Shown piece after piece: positions 56,801 through 64,000 of a stretch of DNA of 64,000 nucleotides. The DNA comes from Isoetes taiwanensis. Lineage: Eukaryota > Streptophyta > Lycopodiopsida > Isoetales > Isoetaceae. The DNA is taken from the NCBI GenBank assembly GCA_021234155.1, contig JAJEKV010000073.1, forward strand, positions 3,072,001 through 3,136,000. Reading direction: 5' to 3'. Numbering within the stretch: position 1 is the first letter of the stretch; each line of letters opens with the position of its first letter. The translations under genes were made by a program, and so were the position numbers. The notes beneath the pieces are model-generated. The model ran no database searches and was not told where the DNA came from. It saw only the letters and a program-made list of their open reading frames with translations.

Positions 56801-57660
56801 TATATATCTGCAAAACAGGAAACAAACGCAAGACATAAGCATATATCAGCTAAGCTTGACATCACGTCTGTCAGAATTAGATCAATATGGCTTGTTGAAT
56901 CCTCTAATTTGGTCCAAGCTTGAACCACACCTGCAACTGATATGGCCGGCAAAATGCACATGCAACTAATAGGTCAGATTCAGATGTCTACTTCTATTAA
57001 GCACCTGATTCCCATGATAATATCATATAATAATATACATCCAAAGAGGATTGAGTCCTCAAAACTTCCATGGAGTTTTAATCCACACATCTAATCTAAG
57101 ATGAGATCAAATGTCCACAAAACACATTTTCTATCTTGTTAAACGTGCAAGTACTTATAAACAACAAGACGCTTCTACAGAGTAGAGATTTTAATGAACT
57201 TGAACTCAAGGAGGAACCATGACGATACCTCTAGTGCTGTAAGATAATCAACTAGGTCATTTTCAAAATCAGAACTCTCCATAATGCCGGTATCCGCCTT
57301 CAATGGAAAGTCTTGCATCTCTTTAGGGGTTCCAACACAAACAGGCACAACATGTATGCTGTACCACCATTCTCGAAGACGTCTATTGAAGCGCTCTGAA
57401 CTCCTCACGTCTGACATTCATTTGCCTCGTAAAGATGTCCAAAAATAATATCAATCCAATAATTATGAGTGGAAGAACTGGTAGAACTAATGCTACACCT
57501 CTGGTAGCTGGGATAATATGAGTGCACGAACTTTCAACAGACAAATGTTAGCTGCTTGAATAATAGCCTCAACTTGTGATATTGCCTGCTGAAGTCGCAT
57601 CAGCTGTTCCAAAGTGCTCTGTCCAGGTGGTGGTGGAACTAATATCTCATGATCTCAAGA
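53893..57660 (-). pseudogene. Unrecognised multi-exon gene, minus strand, at least one stop
   Basis: Protein-like exons with matching splice sites occur in minus order. About 57640-57495: PPPPGQSTLEQLMRLQQAIS then QVEAIIQAANICLLKVRALI. 57412-57239: RRLREWWYSIHVVPVCVGTP and FENDLVDYLTALE. 56075-55993: GVQSPQGISASRSILRHFID. 55761-55686: SFEGNSLQVLTQGKLSAPRF. 55612-55424: VVNYVLEKLVVEKPAEESGS and FAQLGQQQAGSALATY, then TGA (55487-55489), then SSLWSWQQQPKPVIE. Further frames at 56800-56553, 56462-56226, 55364-54864 (AHVWLLGQFQFGDEYLKGST), 54648-54451 and 54402-53893 may be more exons. Exon lengths and phases agree for the last two joined exons. I cannot name the family. The stop could be a true lesion or a misplaced splice site, so the gene may be alive or recently dead. 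Confidence 0.5.
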
Positions 57661-58004
57661 GATCAAAAACTACCGTATCCAACAAGTAACAAAGTTACAG
57701 TTCAAGTCCACTTCGCTGCTCGGCCGAAGCCAAGGACTGCTAGTCTAGATCCTCGAAGCTGTAATGGTGCACCTGGCCTTGCTATTGCTCGATATCCGCA
57801 ATATCAGGTTCGATCAGGAACTGAAAATAAAATCGCCAAATTTCTTGGCGTCCCGGAACCTAGGTGAAAACTCGAACCTCTTGTTCCTCTGCTGCGGCTA
57901 TCCTGCCGGAACAACATCGACAAAACCCATTTGCCGAAGAAAAGCACGACAAAACCTAAACAATACACCAAGCGTAAATGGACGCTCCAGATAAAACGCC
58001 CCAA
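57661..58004. other. Upstream region of the unrecognised gene
   Basis: Both strands carry short open frames (plus 57649-57867, minus 58004-57804) without known motifs. This would hold the first exon or promoter of the minus-strand gene. Confidence 0.3.
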
Positions 58005-58440
58005 ATTCTAAGGGCCAAGATTAAAAGCCCCAAATATTTGGGATCGACGGTTTAGATGAAATGCCCCAATTTCAAGGGCCCAGATTAAAAGCCCCAAATA
58101 AGGGGGGCTGCTTGGGGAATAAAGGTCCCTGCATCTGGGCCGTCGATCTTGCACATTCGACGGCCCAGAATGATCTGGATTAAAAGCCCCAATTCTATCA
58201 CCTTCCCTGCAACTTCCTATCCAAAATTGACGGCCAAGATTTGACCTTCCCTTTTAATCTGACGGCCCATAAGCCCCAAATAATTTTAATCGACGGTCTA
58301 GATAAAATGCCCCAATTTCAAGGGCCCAGATTAAAAGCCCCAAATAAGGAGGGATGCTTGGGGTGTTACGAGGTGGCACCGTCTGGGCCGTCCATCTCAG
58401 AGATGGACGGCCGAGATCAATCTCTACACCATTGATGCAG
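58005..58440. repeat. Short direct repeats with GCCCCAAA words
   Basis: ggtttagatgaaatgcccca with the following cagattaaaagccccaaata occurs at 58049-58110 and again at about 58285-58350. Related words tgggccgtcgatcttg and gacggcccagaatgatc lie between. No coding is seen. Confidence 0.75.
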
Positions 58441-60290
58441 ACCTCCATATAATTGTATAAATATAGTGATATAAAAGTTTTTGTACTATGAGCGGTTGCA
58501 CTATGAGGGACTGTACAGATTCGACTAGAAGCAAAATGCAGTGCCATCCAACAAAGATTCTATTAAGATTCTCCTAGATTCTCTAAGACTCTAGAAAGAT
58601 TTCCCTAGATTCCATCAATGTTCGCTTATATTCCCCAAGATCCATTGATGATTCTTGGAGGGATTGTACAAATTCGACTAGAAGTCAAACTTAAAGTCAT
58701 GCAATGAAGATTCTATAGAGATTTTCCAAAATCCCATCAAGATTCTCTAGATACTCAAAGATTTTATGAAGATTCCCTAAGATTTCTTTAGATTCTAAAG
58801 GATTCTTTTGAGATTCCCCTAGATTTCCAAAGATTATCCTAAGATTCCTCTAGATTCCCCAAGATTTCATAGAGATTCTTCTAGATTCCCTTAGATTTTC
58901 TACAGATTCCCCTATAGAACACACCTAGAGTCAAAGATTTCCCTAGATTTCATTGGATTCCCCCTAGATTCCCTACAATTCCACAAAGATTCTTAGATTC
59001 TTAAGGTTTTTACAAAGTTTTCCCTAGATTTTCAAAGATTACTTAAAGATTCTTTTAGATTCTCCAAGATTCTATGCAGATTCTTCTAGATTCCCTTAGA
59101 TTCTATGAAGATTCCACTAGATTCTCTAAGATTCCATCAAAATTCTGTTAGATTCTCAAATATTTTTTGAAGATTCTTTTAGATTCTCCTATATTCTTTT
59201 GATATTCCTATAGATTCCTTAAGATCCTCTTTATATTTCCTCGATTTCCAAAGCTTATCCCAAGATTCTTTTAGATTCCCTTAGATTCCTTTAGATTCAT
59301 GAAGATTCTCTTGAGATTCTCTCGATTCCCTAAGATTCCACTAAGGTCTCCCTATATTCTTAAGGTTCCATATAAAGACTCCCCTAGATTTTTAAATATT
59401 ATTTGCAGATCCGTTTAGAAACCTCAAGATTCTATGTAGATTCTCCTAGATTCCCTTAAATTCTATGAAGATTCCCCTATATTCTCAAAGATTCCATCAA
59501 GATTTCCCTAGATTCTTAACCATTTTTTGAAGATTCTCTTAGATTCTCCTAGATTCTTTTGAGATTCCCATAGATTCCTTAAGATTCTCTTGAGATTCCC
59601 TTGATTCCCAAATATTATCCCAGGATTCCTCTAAGTTCCCCAAGTTTCTACATAGGTTCTTTTAGATTCCCTTAGGTTCTATGAAGATTCCATTAGATTA
59701 TCTGAGGTTGCACGGAATGATGCCAAACCACTACTCATTGAAAAACATTCGATGAGAGGAATCCAATGGTGTGGATCCCACTTTGATCCGAGATCTCGAT
59801 CGCAAGATAAAATCGTGTGAAGGCAGCACAAAAGAAGGAAGCTTCCATAAATGCTTCATAATTAATGGGGTGCCACCTCATTACCTTTTCATTAAATAAG
59901 GGTGACACCTCACCTCCTTTAATATAAAATACTTTAATTTAATAAAAAAACGAATGGCTAGGATTTCTCCTCCCCCCTTTGATCTAATGGTGGAGATTGG
60001 TTACACAAAATCCACTTTGGGAGGAAGCTTCCTTGCACCTTCTGGTAAAAATCAAGGGCCATGATTTTGCCTCCCCTTTTTGATCCAATGGTCCAGGGAT
60101 GTGTTGCATGCCCCCATGCATGGCCATGCATCCCCCATGCATGACCCATCCATAATCCAATGGCCCATGTTGCGCCACACAACTAGTGCCCCCAATCCGA
60201 CGGCAAAGAAGCATGTCACATATTTTTAGCACATTATATAAACCATGGGTGCATCGTTTCCCTGGGACACATAGAATAATTTTATAAATA
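58441..60290 (+). repeat. Composite GATTC satellite unit 6
   Basis: Head 58480-58545 (gtactatgagcggttgcact, then gagggactgtacagattcga), body to about 59705, tail to 60290. The tail is the unit-1 subtype (ccaaaccactactcattgaa, gtgttgcatgcccccatg). Confidence 0.93.
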
Positions 60291-61648
60291 TAATGATATT
60301 ATGAGCACAGCTATGGCCTTAGGATCTACATGGGGTCATGCATGGGACATGCACCATGCCTCTAGACCGTCGGATCAAGGGGGGAAGGCAAAATCGTAGC
60401 CCTTGATTTTTTTAGGGAAGGTGCAAGGAAGGTCCCTAAAGATGCTTTTTGGTGTGGCCAATCTCGGCCCTTGGATCAAAAGGGGGAGAAGAGATCCTGG
60501 CCATTAAATTTTTTACTAAGAGCAATTTATTTATTAAAGGAGTTGAGGTGGCATCCTCATTTAATAAAAAAAGTAATGAGGTCGCACCAACATTTATGGA
60601 AGGATTTTCGAGGAAGCTTCTTTTTTGTAATTATCTTCAAAGGCCCGTAACTTGTAGCAAAGGGGTCGGATGAAGGTGGGGCCTATGCCATTGGATTCCT
60701 CTCGTCGAGAGCTTTCCAATGAGTAGTGCTTTGATATCGTTTCGTCGTAGTTGAAGTGAATATGATCGAATACTAAGAATCTTCTTGGAATCTTGGAATT
60801 TTATGGAATCTATGGGAATTTAAGAGAATCTAGGGGAATCTTCATAGGATCTTAAAAATGTAAAGGAATTTCAATAGAATTTTGAGGAATCTATGGGAAT
60901 CACAAGAGAATCTTTAAGAATCTAAGCGAATCTTTATAAAACCTTTGTGAATTTAGGGGAATCTTGATAAAATCTTGAAGAATCTAGAGGAATCCTCGTA
61001 GAATCTAAGGGGATCTGGGAGAATCTACATAGAAACTTGGGGAATCTAGAGGAATCTCAACAGAATTAGGGAATCTATGGGAATCTTAAGAGAATCTTAG
61101 GAAATCTAGCAGAATCTAGGCGCATCTTCGTAAAGTCTTTGAGAATCTACGTGATCTTTAATGGAATCTTGGAGAATCTAGGGGAATGTACTTAGATCTA
61201 ATGGAATCTAGGGGAATATACATAATATCTAAAGGAATCTAGGGGAATCTACATAAAATCTATATATAATCTTAGAGAATCTAGAGGAATCTTTGTAGAA
61301 TATTAAGAATCTAGAAGAATCCTTGTGGAATCTTGGGGAATCTTTCACATTAGATGCGTTTTACAGGGGAATCTTCGTAGAATCTATGGAAATTTAGGAG
61401 AATCTACATAGAATCTTGGAGAATCTAGGGGAAATTTGGGTTAATCTTTGAGAGTCTAGGGGAAACTCAAGAGAATCTTAAAGAATCTATGAGAATCTCA
61501 AGAGAATGTAGAGGAATCTAAGGGAATCTTCGTGAAATCTTCGAGAATCTAGGGAAATTTTTTCTAGGCCTTGAAAATCTTAGAGAATCATTATAGAATC
61601 TTCACTGAATGACTCAAAATTTGTACACTCCCTCATAGTACAATCACT
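60291..61648 (-). repeat. Composite GATTC satellite unit 7, inverted
   Basis: The unit lies in reverse orientation: tail first (60300-60765: tagaccgtcggatcaagg, gagctttccaatgagtagtg), then a body of gaatctaggggaatcttcat words, then the inverted head (gtacactccctcatagtaca) to 61648. The first about 90 bases of the tail end are missing. Together with unit 6 it forms a large imperfect inverted repeat. Confidence 0.93.
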
Positions 61649-62660
61649 TAGATCTAAGTACATTAGATCTAAGTACATTCCCTTAGATTCTCCAAGATTC
61701 CACTAAAGATCATATAGATTCTCAAAGACACTACGAAGATGCACTTAGATTCTGCTAGATTTTCTAAGATTCTCTTACGATTCCCATAGATTCCCTAATT
61801 CTGTTGAGATTCCTCTCGATTCCCCAAGTTTCTATGTAGATTCTCCTAGATCCCCTTAGATTCTATGAAGATCCGCTTAGATTCTTCAAGATTTTATCAA
61901 GATTCCCCTAGATTCTCAAAGGTTTTATAAAGGTTCGCTTAGATTCTTAAAGAGTCTCTTGTGATTCCCATAGATTCCTCAAGATTCTATTAAGATTCCT
62001 TTACATTCTTTAAGATCCTATGAAGATTCCCCTAGATTCTCTTAAATTTCCATGTTCCATAAAATTCCAAGATTCCAAGAAGATTCTTAGTATTCGATCA
62101 TTTCGCTTCAATTATGACGAAACGATATCAAAGCACTACTCATTGGAAAGCTCTCGATGAGAGGAATCAACGGCGTGGCCCCACCTTTATCCGATCCCTT
62201 TGCTGCAAGTTATGGGCTTTTGAAGACAATTACAAAAAAGAAGCTTCCTCGAAAGTCCTTCCATAAATGTTGATGCAACCTCATTACTTTTTTTATTAAA
62301 TGAGGATGCCACCTCAACACTTTTAATAAAATAAATTGCAACTTAATAAAAAATTTAATGGCCAGGATTTCTCCTCCCCTTTTTGATCCAAGGGCTGAGA
62401 TTGGCCACACCAAAAAGCATCTTTAGGGACCTTCCTTGCACCTTCCCTTAAAAAAGTCAAGGGCTACGATTTTGCCTTCCCCCGTTGATCCGACGGTCTA
62501 GAGGCATGGTGCATGCCCCATGCATGACCCCATGTAGATCCTAAGGCCGTAGTTGTGCCACCTCATTGGCCCACAAACAGGGCGGCCTAGATTGATTTCA
62601 ATATGTAATCTATCCATGGGTACATCGTTTCCCATGGACACATAGAATAATTATATATAT
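61649..62660 (+). repeat. Composite GATTC satellite unit 8
   Basis: Starts with a small duplication of ttagatctaagtaca at the junction with unit 7, then copies units 4, 5 and 9 almost exactly. Confidence 0.94.
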
Positions 62661-63688
62661 ATTATGATTCCCCTAAATTCCATTAGATCTAAGTACATTC
62701 CCTTAGATTCTCCAAGATTCCACTAAAGATCATATAGATTCTCAAAGACACTACGAAGATGCACTTAGATTCTGCTAGATTTTCTAAGATTCTCTTACGA
62801 TTCCCATAGATTCCCTAATTCTGTTGAGATTCCTCTCGATTCCCCAAGTTTCTATGTAGATTCTCCTAGATCCCCTTAGATTCTATGAAGATCCGCTTAG
62901 ATTCTTCAAGATTTTATTAAGATTCCCCTAGATTCTCAAAGGTTTTATAAAGGTTCGCTTAGATTCTTAAAGAGTCTCTTGTGATTCCCATAGATTCCTC
63001 AAGATTCTATTAAGATTCCTTTACATTCTTTAAGATCCTATGAAGATTCCCCTAGATTCTCTTAAATTTCCATGTTCCATAAAATTCCAAGATTCCAAGA
63101 AGATTCTTAGTATTCGATCATTTCGCTTCAATTACGACGAAACGATATCAAAGCACTACTCATTGGAAAGCTCTCAATGAGAGGAATCCAACGGCGTGGG
63201 CCCCACCTTTATCCGATCCTTTTTTGCAAGTTATGGGCTTTTTTGAAGACAATTACAAAAAAGAAGCTTCCTCGAAAGTCCTTCCATAAATGTTGATGCA
63301 ACCTCATTACTTTTTTTTTTATTAAATGAGGATGCCACCTCAACACCTTTAATAAAATAAATTGCAACTTAATAAAAAATTTAATGGCCAGGATTTCTCC
63401 TCCCCTTTTTGATCCAAGGGCTGAGATTGGCCACACCAAAAAGCATCTTTAGGGACCTTCCTTGCACCTTCCCTTAAAAAAGTCAAGGGCTACGATTTTG
63501 CCTTCCCCCGTTGATCCGACGGTCTAGAGGCATGGTGCATGCCCCATGCATGACCCCATGTAGATCCTAAGGCCGTAGTTGTGCCACCTCATTGGCCCAC
63601 AAACAGACGGCCTAGATTGATTTCAATATGTAATCTATCCATGGGTACATCGTTTCCCATGGACACATAGAATAATTATATATATATT
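62661..63688 (+). repeat. Composite GATTC satellite unit 9
   Basis: About 1.02 kb after unit 8 and nearly identical to it, with length changes only in T and A runs (for example ttttttttttatta near 63309). Confidence 0.94.
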
Positions 63689-64000
63689 ACAAGTCTTTGT
63701 ACTATGAGCGGTTGCACTATGAGGGACTGTACAAATTCGACTAAAAGCAAAATGCAGTGCTATCCAACAAAGATTCTATTAAGATTCTTCTAGATTCTCT
63801 AAAACTCTAGAAATATTTCCCTAGATTCTATGAGATTCCATCAATGTTCGCTTATATTCCCCAAGATCCATTGATGATTCTTGGAGGGATTGTACAAATT
63901 CGACTAGAAGTCAAACTTAAAGTCACGCAATGAAGATTCTATAGAGATTCTCCAAAATCACATCAAGATTCTCTAGATACTCAAATATTTTATGGAGATT
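63689..64000 (+). repeat. Composite GATTC satellite unit 10, cut by window end
   Basis: Head gtactatgagcggttgcact and the beginning of a body that follows unit 6 closely (tccaacaaagattctattaa). It continues beyond the window. Confidence 0.92.

Overview
The window is nuclear DNA from a plant with a large, repeat-rich genome. Intron-bearing gene pieces, complete and broken LTR retrotransposons, and pentatricopeptide (PPR) genes made of long runs of 31-residue motifs point to a land plant. The PPR style, and a transposase-like family that I associate with bryophytes, lycophytes and ferns, make a fern or lycophyte my best guess (inference; no marker gene proves it). No rRNA gene, intact tRNA gene, CRISPR array or prokaryotic operon is visible. 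I see no clearly intact, conventional protein-coding gene; almost every recognisable coding stretch is a fragment, is broken, or belongs to a mobile element.

Layout. (1) 1-9.3 kb: a decayed DNA-transposon-like region. A minus-strand transposase-like gene (5.8-9.0 kb) is surrounded by GTGGTG/CACCAC arrays whose orientation flips across the gene. (2) 9.3-13.2 kb: a minus-strand Ty3/gypsy relic cut off before its integrase and full of stop codons of C-to-T type. (3) 13.4-20.1 kb: an unrecognised minus-strand gene split by a Ty1/copia element of 5,464 bp. Its two 576-bp LTRs look identical, and an exact 81-bp direct repeat lies flush against both ends, where about 5 bp is normal. (4) 21.2-22.0 kb: an array of CpG-rich palindromes. 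(5) 22.2-25.1 kb: a 1.45-kb tandem duplication carrying a promoter-like TATA box and a 39-codon ORF. (6) 28-35 kb: a mosaic of gene fragments: PYRD/RibD deaminase, BUB1 kinase (minus strand), a GPAT acyltransferase exon, MCM9 helicase exons and two PPR relics. (7) 35.8-44.1 kb: four direct copies of a unit of up to 2.8 kb that shares modules with region 5, so the mosaic is bracketed by related repeats. (8) 45.1-52.3 and 58.5-64.0 kb: composite repeat units made of a short head, a body of 10-11 bp GATTC-type monomers and a conserved tail of about 0.5 kb. They flank an unrecognised multi-exon minus-strand gene (53.9-57.7 kb).

How it fits together. The chromosomal segment appears to have been built by transposon insertion, tandem duplication and exon capture rather than to be a gene neighbourhood with a shared pathway. 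The copia insertion is the youngest clear event (LTRs identical by eye); the gypsy relic and the GTGGTG element are old. Splice sites and reading phases in the BUB1, MCM9 and GPAT pieces are well preserved, so they were copied from genomic, intron-containing genes rather than from mRNA. Identity calls rest on motif recognition by eye; no database search was run.
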